Virus record (IMG/VR): IMGVR_UViG_3300028844_006068
Location: 1 to 32,239 of that record
Length of the DNA: 32,239 nt
Direction: 5' to 3' (one strand)
DNA from: a virus
Both the position numbers and the translations under genes were made by a program. Within the stretch, counting starts at the first letter, position 1. The number at the start of each line of letters is the position of its first letter. This document shows, in pieces, positions 20,724 through 28,959 of the stretch. The notes beneath the pieces are model-generated. The model was given only the letters and a program-made list of their open reading frames with translations. It was not told the origin of the DNA and made no database searches.

Positions 20724-21123
20724 GCATTACATCATAAAGGCCCTTGAGCTTAGTATCTTGGGCCTCTAATTTTTCTTGTATCCACATTATTTTGCCGTAG
20801 TTTTGAGTGGACTTTGCAATGTCAGGGCGCATGCGTGCCATGTCCCCTTCAACTTTCGAAAGCCCGTCAAGAAGAGCTTTCATCCTGGCTTTTGTACTCG
20901 TGTCGAATGCTGAGTTTCGTAGGTCTCTTTCAATTTGTGCTTTGAAAGTGTTTAAGGTAAGGGCCTGGGTGTCTACTTTTTCCCGTAAAATTTTAAAAGA
21001 TCTACGGGTTTCTTTTTGGAAGGCATCATTTTGTTCAATTAATCTTTTTAAAAGGTAGGCGACTAACCCGAAAACACAGGTCATTCCGCCGCCAACAAGG
21101 ATATTAATAAGAACTTTTTCCAC
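20695..21123 (-). CDS. Membrane-anchored coiled-coil protein (spanin/holin-like topology)
   Basis: 142 residues, GTG start at 21123. One transmembrane helix at about residues 5-27 (INILVGGGMTCVFGLVAYLL) is followed by a long helical, coiled-coil region (AFQKETRRSFKILREKVDTQ ... LEAQDTKLKGLYDVMLKIV). N-terminal anchor plus coiled coil is the layout of i-spanins and of some phage lysis accessory proteins. It is the last gene of the late leftward block, a usual place for lysis genes, but no endolysin is next to it. Its end overlaps the convergent gene at 20723. Confidence 0.6.
   Translation of the reverse strand: MEKVLINILVGGGMTCVFGLVAYLLKRLIEQNDAFQKETRRSFKILREKVDTQALTLNTFKAQIERDLRNSAFDTSTKARMKALLDGLSKVEGDMARMRPDIAKSTQNYGKIMWIQEKLEAQDTKLKGLYDVMLKIVHSQKP
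20738..20774 (+). terminator. Possible terminator for the rightward block
   Basis: AGGCCC (20738-20743) and GGGCCT (20760-20765) form a six-pair stem with a 16-base loop, followed after CTAA by five T (20770-20774). It lies just beyond the last plus-strand gene but inside the minus-strand coding sequence, so the pairing could be coincidental. Confidence 0.35.
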
Positions 21124-21241
21124 TTTCCTTTTTCACTTTCTCATACTTATCTCTAAGATCTTGTATAGAGCGGATCTCTTTTTTTGGTTTTTTATGCGGT
21201 TTCTTTTGGTTCTTCATGGAACTCATACTTGCTTTAGTCAT
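21104..21241 (-). CDS. Small highly basic protein
   Basis: 45 residues: MTKASMSSMKNQKKPHKKPK, then KEIRSIQDLRDKYEKVKKES and GKSSY. GGAG lies seven bases before the ATG at 21241, which overlaps the previous stop (ATGACTAA). Its end overlaps the membrane protein start by 20 bases. The spacing and tight overlaps on both sides argue for a real gene despite its size. Unknown function; a basic helix of this kind may bind nucleic acid or the membrane. Confidence 0.55.
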   Translation of the reverse strand: MTKASMSSMKNQKKPHKKPKKEIRSIQDLRDKYEKVKKESGKSSY

Positions 21242-21464
21242 CTTCTTTCTCCATTAGTTCTTCTCTTTTACTGCGAAGGTCGTCGATTGAATTGATAGCT
21301 TTCTTTTTCTTTTCGATACACATTTGCACGTATTTCATTTTTTCTTTGTCGGCCTTAATTTCTTCGGCTTCCATAAGAGTTCTCGCCCAGCCTTCAACTT
21401 CGTAGTCGTCGTATTTCCCATACTTTTTTTTCATTTTTCCTGCCTCTTCTACGGGTGCATCCAT
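21234..21464 (-). CDS. Small charged helical protein
   Basis: 76 residues, almost all helix: KYGKYDDYEVEGWARTLMEA, EEIKADKEKMKYVQMCIEKK, NSIDDLRSKREELMEKEDD. AAGGAG precedes the ATG, which overlaps the large ejection-type gene stop (TAATG). Similar short helical proteins with a YDD-EVEGWARTL-like region occur at the end of phage structural blocks; no function is known to me. Both it and the following 45-residue gene contain a SI-DLR sequence, so the two may be distantly related in this segment. Confidence 0.6.
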   Translation of the reverse strand: MDAPVEEAGKMKKKYGKYDDYEVEGWARTLMEAEEIKADKEKMKYVQMCIEKKKKAINSIDDLRSKREELMEKEDD

Positions 21465-23443
21465 TATTTTCTCTCCTTAACTTGTTCCCAAAGGTTAATA
21501 GCCCCTTGAGGTATAGGGCTCATGTTTTGCATTAATTGTCCGCCTTGCCTCACTTTATTTCCGGCCTCTGCGTATCTTCTAAGATTAGCAGGACTTGCCA
21601 ACTTTCTACCAGCTAAACCAGCAATAGCCGCTGTTAAGAATGGAGACATACCAGGCACCTCTTGGCCTATTGTGTACCCAGCGTACCCAGCACCTAAACC
21701 TAACGCCGCCTCTTGTGCCGTAGCCGAAGATCCGCCAACGTATTTTGCCGCAGATGCAGGTCTTCCAAACTGACTTAACGTGTACATGTCATTTGCATAC
21801 TCGGGAACATCTACACCCAGGGCTTTTCCCATTTCTTCCATTTGGGCTCGTCGCTCAAAGTTTGCTTGGCTTTGTAAATTTCTTAAGTGCCCCTCGGCCT
21901 TCTTTGGGTCATCGGCGTATGTTTTTACAGTGTCCCCAATTTCATAGAGTTTATTGTATTGGCCTTTTACATTCTTAAATTCTTGACCCATAAGAGTGTC
22001 ATCTAAGGACTTATTCACATCGTCTACTACTTGTTTAGAAACGCGAACTAAATCCTGGTCAACTTTACTCATGCCTTGGACGTTTACATTTTTTCTAATT
22101 TTTGTAAGATCATTTAGGTTATCCATATAACCAACAATGTCTTTTCCTTGTAGTAGGTTTGTATCCCCACCGCCTCGTGTGTACTGGCTAATGGTGTCTT
22201 TTAAGTGCAAGTAATTTTGAACGTCAATTTTTTCTAAGTCTTTAGCACTTTTTTCAGCCAAGTCGTCCGCTGCTTTAAGTGGTCTTCCCAACTCATCAAC
22301 AAAACCCACAGACTCTTCGCCAGCATCCTTTAGTCTTTGCTCAAAACCAGGCACAGCCTCTTCCGCTTTTAAACGATACTTTTCCAAGAGATCGTATAAA
22401 GGTTTTTCGGCGTTTGTGGCATCAACTTCAACGTCTAAAGATTTTAAAGACTTGCCGTAAACTTCCCCAAGAGCATCTTTTTTGGCCTTAAAAGCTGCTT
22501 TTAAATCAGACACAAAAGCCCTTGGAACTTCCGAAGGATCTACCGACATAAGACCAGATGCGACCCTTTCCCTTAAGTTTTTCATGGCCGCTGGTGTATA
22601 ATTACTGGCCCAAGATGCAAGGTGAGGCGTCGAAGCATTTACCATTTTCCCAACACCACGAGTGAGAACACTTCGTTGGGCGTTGATAACTTGCTTCATT
22701 GCTTTTTCTGCACCCTCTTCCCCAAGCTCTGAGATCAATTTCTTTTTTAGCCCTGATTTTAAAAAGTGTTTTGAGGCGCCACCAGTCCCAAGGAGTAAAG
22801 GGGCTGCTGCACCAAAAGTCGCAGACCAGCCTATCATTCCGGGGTCGTACTCTTTGGCAACACCTGTGGCTTTACCTATGGATTGTCTGATACCTTCCGT
22901 TGTGGCACCTGCCATTGCACCCGCACCCATTGCGCCAGCCATTGCACCCGCAGGCACAGTTACGGGAGCCGCAGGACCTCCCCCCAAACCAAGAGTCGCT
23001 CCGGCGACGCCGCCTGCTGTGGCCGCCATTGTTTCCGCCGTCGCCGCAGGTATGTCGTAACCAACATCTACAATATCCATAAGCTCCGGGCTGTATGCTT
23101 TATTTTCAGGGTCCACTTTTAGCCACTCTTTCTCGTCGGCTCTTTTTACAATCATGTCGCCTTTTTCATCCCGGTCAAATTCTAAGTCAGGATGCTCCCG
23201 CTCCATGTACTCGAGACCTTGTTGTGGATTTACGGCAAAGTTTTTATAAAGGGCGCGACTTACTAAAGATACATCTGGGTGTCTTTCATTTTTTACTTTT
23301 CGTTGTAACCTATATGTAATTGGGTCTCTTCCACGCTCCCCGCCCATTGGGATATTTTCTTGGAAGTCAGACCACGGCCCCGCCACCTCTTTTACAGTAT
23401 CTTTTGTTTCAGTTTCTTGAAAGTCTTCCCAAGGTCCGCCCAT
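21464..23443 (-). CDS. Large ejection/internal virion-type protein
   Basis: 659 residues from ATG 23443 (GGGAG eight bases upstream; TAATG overlap with the previous gene); a GTG five codons earlier is the alternative. The N-terminus has two copies of a GPWxDFQE motif (GGPWEDFQE, AGPWSDFQE). About residues 130-200 are Ala/Gly-rich and hydrophobic (ETMAATAGGVAGATLGLGGG, AGAMAGAMGAGAMAGATTEG), enough to insert in a membrane. The rest is long helices (ESVGFVDELGRPLKAADDLA) with a second hydrophobic segment near the end. Such proteins in short-tailed phages are ejected to extend the DNA channel across the host envelope. Role inferred from composition and position. Confidence 0.7.
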   Translation of the reverse strand: MGGPWEDFQETETKDTVKEVAGPWSDFQENIPMGGERGRDPITYRLQRKVKNERHPDVSLVSRALYKNFAVNPQQGLEYMEREHPDLEFDRDEKGDMIVKRADEKEWLKVDPENKAYSPELMDIVDVGYDIPAATAETMAATAGGVAGATLGLGGGPAAPVTVPAGAMAGAMGAGAMAGATTEGIRQSIGKATGVAKEYDPGMIGWSATFGAAAPLLLGTGGASKHFLKSGLKKKLISELGEEGAEKAMKQVINAQRSVLTRGVGKMVNASTPHLASWASNYTPAAMKNLRERVASGLMSVDPSEVPRAFVSDLKAAFKAKKDALGEVYGKSLKSLDVEVDATNAEKPLYDLLEKYRLKAEEAVPGFEQRLKDAGEESVGFVDELGRPLKAADDLAEKSAKDLEKIDVQNYLHLKDTISQYTRGGGDTNLLQGKDIVGYMDNLNDLTKIRKNVNVQGMSKVDQDLVRVSKQVVDDVNKSLDDTLMGQEFKNVKGQYNKLYEIGDTVKTYADDPKKAEGHLRNLQSQANFERRAQMEEMGKALGVDVPEYANDMYTLSQFGRPASAAKYVGGSSATAQEAALGLGAGYAGYTIGQEVPGMSPFLTAAIAGLAGRKLASPANLRRYAEAGNKVRQGGQLMQNMSPIPQGAINLWEQVKERK

Positions 23444-24447
23444 TACATTTTCTCCCACGAGCTTTGCATTTTAGGATCCCCGCCTTTAAAGCGATACCCG
23501 TCTTTTTCTGTACCAACAGAAGGTGGTTTAGGGGCCGTTTTTTTAGCAGGCTCTTTTCCTATTCTTTTATTGTAAAGTTCTAAAGGATCTCCCCCCTCTT
23601 TTCTTACAATATCTGAATAAATGTCTTCTATATCTTGAAGGTTTTGCCTCAAAGTTTCTGGCGGAAGTGTTGGTTTCAAACTACCCATAAGAGTCGATAA
23701 CATGTCTAACTGACTCTGTGGTACTTGCCCAAGACCAGAACCTTGTCGCTTGATATTTAATAATTGGTCAACCGCTACGTTTCCTTTTACAGAGTCAATA
23801 TGCTTTCGTAAAACATCTGCATCTGTTCCAGGGATAAGGCTCATGGGAGCACCCCAAGTAGTTACAGCGGCGCCACCTTTATCAATAAGATCTTTGGCCA
23901 TCCCAATATCTCTGACCAAAATCTTCCCAACATTTTGAAGGCTCTCACTTTGCGTTTTCTTTTCATCTTCGAGCTTTTTAGTTTTTGCCTGTTCCGCTTT
24001 AAGACGAGCAGCTTTAAGTTCTTGGTCGAGGCCACCAGCTTGGTTCATTCCGACCATTTGGTTTTGCATGAATTTTAACTGGTCATCCGTTAAGCCTTGG
24101 TTTTGAGCACGTATCAAAGTTTTAAGAGCGATAAGCTCTTTTGTTTGATCCTTTGGCTGTGATTCTTTGTAAAGCTTTGAAAACTGATTACCAGTCCCCG
24201 ATACAATATCCGTTAAAGCTGCAAGAACACCCATTTTTTTGTCGGGCTTTTTAGCCATCTTTGCTTTTAAGTTAGCAAGTAGCTCTTTGTTTTCTGCAAT
24301 ATCTTCTCGTTGACCTTCAAACAAAGGTGATTCTTGGGCTCTTTGTTGTAGCATTAGGGCAATCTGCTCACCCATAGGGGCCTTTTTTTGTGGCTGTACT
24401 ACTTGGAAAATAGGAGCCATTGGATTTTGAGGATCGCCGTTTGCCAT
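23443..24447 (-). CDS. Ejection/virion-associated protein
   Basis: 334 residues, ATG with GGAGG six bases upstream. The N-terminus is Gln/Met/Lys-rich helices (GEQIALMLQQRAQESPLFEG). The centre contains DADVLRKHIDSVKGNVAVDQ followed by LLNIKRQGSGLGQVPQSQLD, a block I know from putative DNA-delivery and tail-associated proteins of podovirus-like phages (helix, then S-GGALG-VS-like turn and helix). The C-terminus ends GYRFKGGDPKMQSSWEKM, also typical. It overlaps both neighbours by one base (TAATG). No enzyme motif. Function by analogy only. Confidence 0.68.
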   Translation of the reverse strand: MANGDPQNPMAPIFQVVQPQKKAPMGEQIALMLQQRAQESPLFEGQREDIAENKELLANLKAKMAKKPDKKMGVLAALTDIVSGTGNQFSKLYKESQPKDQTKELIALKTLIRAQNQGLTDDQLKFMQNQMVGMNQAGGLDQELKAARLKAEQAKTKKLEDEKKTQSESLQNVGKILVRDIGMAKDLIDKGGAAVTTWGAPMSLIPGTDADVLRKHIDSVKGNVAVDQLLNIKRQGSGLGQVPQSQLDMLSTLMGSLKPTLPPETLRQNLQDIEDIYSDIVRKEGGDPLELYNKRIGKEPAKKTAPKPPSVGTEKDGYRFKGGDPKMQSSWEKM

Positions 24448-25034
24448 TATATACCTCCGCCAAACATGTTTTTAGGATCATAAACATTTAACATACTTGC
24501 TTGATCTTTAAGACCCATCATTCCAGAACCTAAAGTAGGCGGTTGTAACATGGGCTGTTGGGCCATCATGTGTTTTGTGCCTTGCGGGCTCATTCCTGCC
24601 CATGGAGTTTGTGGTGCTCCGCCTAGTGCACCGGCACTTGCTTGTCCACCTGCACCCGCTGCGGGCATACTTGCAGAAAAGTCCGCACCTTGCTGGCCAA
24701 GTTTAGCCGCCATGTCGGAGCCACCTAAAGCATTGGTCCCCGCTGTTGCGCCAGCGGGAGCAGTGGTCATTCCACCTGCGGCTCCACCCCAGCCACCTGG
24801 GTTCACAGTATGTGCTAACATAGCACCTTGCATACCGCCACCAAGCATTCCACTCATCATGTCAGTGTTACCAACTTGTGCGGCACCAGGGTCACCCATT
24901 CCACTCCAAGGAGACATAGCAATGGCTTGCTTTCTAAATTTATCGTGTGACTTTGCTTTTTTATTTGCGGCTTTTGCATCAAGGCCACCTTTAACAGCGC
25001 CCGCAGCAGCAACACCTACGTTTATCCAAGACAT
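24447..25034 (-). CDS. Gly/Ala/Met-rich virion protein (ejection type)
   Basis: 195 residues. The N-terminus MSWINVGVAAAGAVKGGLDA is a mildly hydrophobic helix, as in small phage internal virion proteins. Next comes a basic part (KAANKKAKSHDKFRKQ) and then about 140 residues extremely rich in Gly, Ala, Met and Gln (SGMLGGGMQGAMLAHTVNPG; GADFSASMPAAGAGGQASAG). Low complexity and a helical N-terminus in this position fit a protein that unfolds to pass the tail channel. GGGAG stands five bases before the ATG. Confidence 0.65.
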   Translation of the reverse strand: MSWINVGVAAAGAVKGGLDAKAANKKAKSHDKFRKQAIAMSPWSGMGDPGAAQVGNTDMMSGMLGGGMQGAMLAHTVNPGGWGGAAGGMTTAPAGATAGTNALGGSDMAAKLGQQGADFSASMPAAGAGGQASAGALGGAPQTPWAGMSPQGTKHMMAQQPMLQPPTLGSGMMGLKDQASMLNVYDPKNMFGGGI

Positions 25035-25510
25035 GATGACTCCCTTTTTATATCTTCAATTTGTTTAAGTTCATTTTCTGTAAGTGAAGAAACGTCGCCA
25101 TAGTCTTTTGCTATAACCTCGTCCTCTATTTTTTCTAAATCCGTTTCCTGTGTTGCGTGGGCTGTGATCCAAACGCAATCCGTATGGGCATAGCCCACTC
25201 TTTTTATCCCTGGTTTTGATACGACCACATAAGGAGCAGATACCTCTTTTGTGCCCTCTTCTGTAAGAAGAGAAATAGTCCCCGACGCCAGGATGTTTAA
25301 GCTCTGGTGTTTGTGAATTTTGCCTACAACTAAAGATCCTGCGGGGATAAGTAACTCTCTACCGTAAAGATCTTTTGAAAAGTGATGCTTAACAGGAAGA
25401 TCAAGCTGGGGGTATTCAGCCATTTCTTTTTCAAGCTCTAAAATACCTTCGCGTCGCTCGTCACGAAGAGCTATTTCGTCTTGTTTATTTTCCGTCATAC
25501 TTGTAGTCAT
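25022..25510 (-). CDS. Cupin-like beta-barrel protein
   Basis: 162 residues from ATG 25510 (AAGG six bases upstream); TTG 25516 and ATG 25498 are in-frame alternatives. The core (about 45-125) reads LYGRELLIPAGSLVVGKIHK, HQSLNILASGTISLLTEEGT, then VSAPYVVVSKPGIKRVGY and CVWITAHAT. Strand-rich with G-rich turns and histidines in the H-H-x-S pattern, it fits a small cupin fold. Similar phage proteins are known near tail genes without clear function. The first 40 residues and the last 35 are charged helices. It overlaps the GNAT-like gene by 26 bases. Confidence 0.65.
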   Translation of the reverse strand: MTTSMTENKQDEIALRDERREGILELEKEMAEYPQLDLPVKHHFSKDLYGRELLIPAGSLVVGKIHKHQSLNILASGTISLLTEEGTKEVSAPYVVVSKPGIKRVGYAHTDCVWITAHATQETDLEKIEDEVIAKDYGDVSSLTENELKQIEDIKRESSCLG

Positions 25511-25931
25511 CTTCAACCTTTTCCAATAAAAATTCTACTAATACGGAGCCCTTAAACATACGGGTTCCAATGATCTTAAAGCCTACTTTAAGGGCAATCT
25601 TAATCATAGGTAAATTTGTATTCTCAATATAAGTGGTGACTCTTTTATAACCATTAGCCAAACACCACTCGGCGTTTCTTTTATAGCTTAAGTAACTTTG
25701 CACAGTCCCCTTGCTACTAGGAAAGGCTCCCCCGTATTGCCAGTAGCATGACTCTTTATCAAGCTCTCGTACAGTGCAATAGTTAAGAGGTGCATCCCCT
25801 CTTACGTTTAAAAGAGCGAAGTCAATGTTGTTAAAATCAGGCTCAATCTTCTCATTAAAGCAGACTAAATGAGCACTTGCAGCCATAAGCCGCCACTCAT
25901 CCCCTGAAATTTTTTTGACTTCGGTGTGCAT
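25485..25931 (-). CDS. GNAT-type acyltransferase-like protein
   Basis: 148 residues. The C-terminal half reads RNAEWCLANGYKRVTTYIEN, TNLPMIKIALKVGFKIIGTR, MFKGSVLVEFLLEK. This is the N-xx-M-x-K-A-x-K-x-GF-x-x-I-G pattern of the last GNAT strands. The N-terminal half is less typical and the acetyl-CoA binding loop (Q/RxxGxG/A) is not evident, though an AFPSSKGTVQSYL stretch sits where it could be. Phage GNAT-like proteins often accompany tail and ejection genes and their targets are unknown. It is followed by the cupin-like gene with a 26-base overlap. Confidence 0.65.
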   Translation of the reverse strand: MHTEVKKISGDEWRLMAASAHLVCFNEKIEPDFNNIDFALLNVRGDAPLNYCTVRELDKESCYWQYGGAFPSSKGTVQSYLSYKRNAEWCLANGYKRVTTYIENTNLPMIKIALKVGFKIIGTRMFKGSVLVEFLLEKVEDDYKYDGK

Positions 25932-26602
25932 TACTTCTTTCCGCCTCCACTTGAGGGAGTGGAGGCCGCTGTTCTTTCAGCAGCCCATGCCCGCATTTCC
26001 TCGTTATAAGCGTTAATATCGGAAGCTCTTTTTTGTAAAACATCATTAAGAGAATTTTGAATGTTAAATTGGTCGCCTGCTCTTTGAAAACCTGCGGCTC
26101 CCATTTCAGCTTGCCCCAATGCACCTAACTGTTGGCCACGCATTTGTTCATCTGCGATATCAAGACCCAACCGTTGACCCAAAACACCTTGGCCTGCTTG
26201 CAAAGCTTGTTGGGCACCACGACCCGCCATTCTTTCAGCAGCGCCGCCTCGAAGTCCGCCCTTCATAGCCATGTTACTCATAGCATTAGAAGTTTGCCCT
26301 TGAGCATTTGCCATGGCTTGACCCGCTTGCCCTTGGACTTTTTGTTCCATAAGTTTACGCCACTGGCTTTGCTCACCCGGCTGCCTTAAACCGTCTTGTC
26401 GCATTTGCTCCAAGTACCTTGGGTCCAAATTATTTTGTAACTGATACTGCTCTTTTATCATCCCCTCGGGACCAAGCATGGACTCGAACTCTGGGCGATC
26501 CGGACGGCCCGCGTATTTTTTTACGTCCTTCATCATGTCCTGATATTGTTGCGGGTCAATTAACTGATATTGTTGTTGTTTATTATTGTCGCCTAAAGCC
26601 AT
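25931..26602 (-). CDS. Gln/Ala-rich ejection or virion-associated protein
   Basis: 223 residues. A Gln/Tyr-rich N-terminus (GDNNKQQQYQLIDPQQYQDM) leads into helices with many Gln, Met, Ala and Gly (GQAGQAMANAQGQTSNAMSN, MKGGLRGGAAERMAGRGAQQ, ALQAGQGVLGQRLGLDIADE). This GGLRGGAAERMA...RL-L-I-DEQ-R block is frequent in putative internal virion proteins of podovirus-like phages. The C-terminus is Ser/Gly-rich. GAGGAG lies nine bases upstream of the ATG, which directly follows the adaptor gene stop. Function inferred. Confidence 0.68.
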   Translation of the reverse strand: MALGDNNKQQQYQLIDPQQYQDMMKDVKKYAGRPDRPEFESMLGPEGMIKEQYQLQNNLDPRYLEQMRQDGLRQPGEQSQWRKLMEQKVQGQAGQAMANAQGQTSNAMSNMAMKGGLRGGAAERMAGRGAQQALQAGQGVLGQRLGLDIADEQMRGQQLGALGQAEMGAAGFQRAGDQFNIQNSLNDVLQKRASDINAYNEEMRAWAAERTAASTPSSGGGKK

Positions 26603-27298
26603 TTAACTCATCTCCTCGTAATAACTCATGTCCATTTCAATTTCATTCTCATTGTCAGGTTGAGCCGTTTGTAATGTTGCTTGCATCAAACTCCGCTGTG
26701 CTTGCAGGTCCATGCGTGCTTGCCCAGCGTTAGGGTGTATCTCTTTTTCATAACATCTAACTTTTACATATTGAAATACAAAGTTCACAAATTCAGGAAT
26801 GTCGCAAATGTCAGTGCCATTTTCTAAACGGTTCGCCTGACGAATATACCAAATTTCAATAATAGGCCCCGTATCACGCGCCTTAGGCACGATAATCATT
26901 TGTGGGTTTCCAATAGTTTCATTCAAAATTAAATATTGATAAAGGTCACTTGTTTCAAAAGTTTTTGCAATTTCGTACTGCTCGAAGCGATGCCAATTTT
27001 TCATGCGGCGAACTTTATAAATAGACGATGTATTATTGTAAGTGACTTTTCTTATTTTATGCCCGTAGATATTTTCGGGTAAGTCGTAAGCCTCTTGCCC
27101 AGCCACAAGGTTTAGTGTTGTGCGAGTTAAGAAATAGTCTTCATAGAGGGAATGAATTTCAGCCTCACATTCGTCGATGCCTTCATTGATGTAATCAATC
27201 ATTTCATCTGTACGAATAAAGTTTTCGGCCTCGAGATCCAAGTCGCGATTAATCTTTGCTCTTATTTGATCTAATGTCCAATATTTCCTAACGGCCAT
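26603..27298 (-). CDS. Head-tail adaptor/connector-type protein
   Basis: 231 residues. Typical segments are LDQIRAKINRDLDLEAENFI, RTDEMIDYINEGIDECEAEI, HSLYEDYFLT, NLVAGQEAYDLPENIYGHKI and CDIPEFVNFVFQYVKVRCYE. Conserved E-M-DYINEAIDEAE and LP-DIY blocks followed by a DIPEF helix are found in the adaptor proteins under the portal of many podovirus- and siphovirus-like phages (gp4/gp11-like). The C-terminal tail is acidic (DNENEIEMDMSYYEEMS). GGGG precedes the ATG. It leads the ejection-gene set. Confidence 0.75.
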   Translation of the reverse strand: MAVRKYWTLDQIRAKINRDLDLEAENFIRTDEMIDYINEGIDECEAEIHSLYEDYFLTRTTLNLVAGQEAYDLPENIYGHKIRKVTYNNTSSIYKVRRMKNWHRFEQYEIAKTFETSDLYQYLILNETIGNPQMIIVPKARDTGPIIEIWYIRQANRLENGTDICDIPEFVNFVFQYVKVRCYEKEIHPNAGQARMDLQAQRSLMQATLQTAQPDNENEIEMDMSYYEEMS

Positions 27299-27318
27299 AA
27301 TATCCCCTTGTCTTCATA

Positions 27319-27609
27319 CTAGCTCCCATGCTCATTGCTATCAACGGTTTCTCGTGAGTTATCAGAAATTAACTTCGTGCCCCGTGTGTCACGGATTCTC
27401 CAAAAGAAGTGCCCGACCAAAATCCCAGGGATAAAGCCACAGGTAAACGTAAAAATCGGGTATTTATACGACCACTCAAACATCATATAACTAATGCTTG
27501 CCTCCGTTCCCCCCTCTAAAATTGCGTACACGTCGTACCCAATCCAAGAAATGAAGAAAATAAGCACCGAAATGAGGGTAAAACAGGCCGTTTTTGACTT
27601 AATATTCAT
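27319..27609 (-). CDS. Two-helix membrane protein, holin candidate
   Basis: 96 residues with two membrane helices: about 8-30 (ACFTLISVLIFFISWIGYDV) and 50-70 (YPIFTFTCGFIPGILVGHFF), and a hydrophilic C-terminus. A GG-EASIS stretch connects them, and GHFFWR ends the second helix. Short phage membrane proteins of this shape (D-YA-GG-ATIS ... G-GHLFW) are widespread, frequently called holin-like, without proof. The ATG overlaps the previous stop (ATGA). The endolysin expected beside a holin is not visible. Confidence 0.65.
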   Translation of the reverse strand: MNIKSKTACFTLISVLIFFISWIGYDVYAILEGGTEASISYMMFEWSYKYPIFTFTCGFIPGILVGHFFWRIRDTRGTKLISDNSRETVDSNEHGS

Positions 27610-28106
27610 GCTAAAAACCCCGCTATTTTGTTCTTAAAATCAGTCATCCTGGCGTCAGTCATAAAAGGAGCCAAGGTCGGGTCAATCCCTGCGGCAATTA
27701 AACGGTCAATTTCAGCCATTACTTCGTATAAACTATAAGATCTCATGTAATAATTTAGGTCCCTTAACTCATCGGCTACAGCTTTTGTTTTTCCCGCTTG
27801 AGTAATACCCATGGCAATATTTTCTGCTGCAAATTCGTAGATCATTTCTTTTACAAATTTATCCACATCTTTTTCCAGGTATAAAGCCATTTGTTCTTCA
27901 AGCGTTGGGGCGTCTACGAACCCATTTATAAAGGACGTGAGATCCGTATCTTGTTGAGCCGAAGGCTCCTGGGTCAAAATAATAGTAAGTTGATTACCAA
28001 GTAATCTACACTTGTCGTAAATGGGGCCCACAGAAACGTCTTCTTTCAATTGGTCGCTAAACACACCGAGGAAGTTTATTGTCTTTGTAAAGTTTCTTTC
28101 AGCCAT
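27606..28106 (-). CDS. Hypothetical virion-block protein
   Basis: 166 residues, mostly helical and acidic: RNFTKTINFLGVFSDQLKED, LEEQMALYLEKDVDKFVKEM, IYEFAAENIAMGITQAGKTK, YYMRSYSLYEVMAEIDRLIA. No family is recognised. It sits between the fibre-type protein and the holin candidate, overlapping both by 1 to 4 bases. A structural or chaperone role is possible by position alone. Confidence 0.6.
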   Translation of the reverse strand: MAERNFTKTINFLGVFSDQLKEDVSVGPIYDKCRLLGNQLTIILTQEPSAQQDTDLTSFINGFVDAPTLEEQMALYLEKDVDKFVKEMIYEFAAENIAMGITQAGKTKAVADELRDLNYYMRSYSLYEVMAEIDRLIAAGIDPTLAPFMTDARMTDFKNKIAGFLA

Positions 28107-28948
28107 TATCCAAGCCTCACTAATACAATTGTACGACCGCCGACCGCTAAACTACCCGAGCTTATGTTTGCACGAATGTCTACCGCCTCTATACCGTCAA
28201 CTGTTACAACGCCAAGAGTTTGAAAAGACGCCTTGTAGTTAGAGCCAACACCTTGCACCCGTCGTCTAGTATCTACTACTTCAAACCCGCCTTTGTAAAC
28301 CACACACTCAGCATCACGGTTGTTTTGCGTGATAGTAATGTCAGCAGAAAACCATACAGCGTAAGTACCGGAAAGAGGGGTTACTGTGAAACCTGTAATA
28401 AGGTCGTCAGTAGGCGAAGTGGTAATGAATAGCGTGTTAGAAGAAACTTTGTAGTTTGTAATACCTGTAGCTGTAAAATCTTGAACCCCAATAAACCAAG
28501 AGCCCTCGTTTAGAGCATTGTCCTCAAGGATAACTTCGGCACCTTGCCCTATGTTTAATATCGCCAGGAGATTGTTGTCGTTGTCTCTAATGCTAATGTC
28601 TTCATTGGAATCGTTAATTATCTCGTACTTTGCTCCGTTAAAAATAGTGAGCGCATCCGGTAATACAAGAGAATGCCCTGTAGCTGTGCCCTGTATAATT
28701 TGAAGGGTCGCGCTATTAAAGTCTAAATTTGTCGTGCCGTCGAGAGATGTTGTAATGTACTCTGGGTCAAAGACGACCTGCTTTCTAAGCTCTTTAATAA
28801 TATCCGAAACATTGATGGCTCGAATACTTGTACCAGTGTTATCAAAGTCTGAAATATCGGCGGTTAACTCGCGCTCTTCGGCACCGTCGAAATTATCTAC
28901 TCCGTTTGTCTCTAAAATAGAGACTTTGACTTTATCTCCGTATCCCAT
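28106..28948 (-). CDS. Tail fibre or decoration-type protein with beta-sandwich end
   Basis: 280 residues. After a mixed N-terminus (1-60), residues about 85-152 show a repeat-like strand pattern common in fibre proteins (LPDALTIFNGAKYEIINDSN, ISIRDNDNNLLAILNIGQGA, ILEDNALNEGSWFIG). Residues about 185-280 look like a TNF-like jelly roll (FTVTPLSGTYAVWFSADITI, GSLAVGGRTIVLVRLG). Such C-terminal domains bind host surfaces or form trimer heads. AAGGA lies six bases before the ATG, just downstream of a terminator. It is a candidate receptor-binding protein. Confidence 0.65.
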   Translation of the reverse strand: MGYGDKVKVSILETNGVDNFDGAEERELTADISDFDNTGTSIRAINVSDIIKELRKQVVFDPEYITTSLDGTTNLDFNSATLQIIQGTATGHSLVLPDALTIFNGAKYEIINDSNEDISIRDNDNNLLAILNIGQGAEVILEDNALNEGSWFIGVQDFTATGITNYKVSSNTLFITTSPTDDLITGFTVTPLSGTYAVWFSADITITQNNRDAECVVYKGGFEVVDTRRRVQGVGSNYKASFQTLGVVTVDGIEAVDIRANISSGSLAVGGRTIVLVRLG

Positions 28949-28959
28949 CCGTAGTCCTT

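Noticed and set aside
27859-27867. DnaA box TTATCCACA in the late block
   Set aside because: It lies in coding sequence of the 27606 gene with no partner or AT-rich flank; probably chance.
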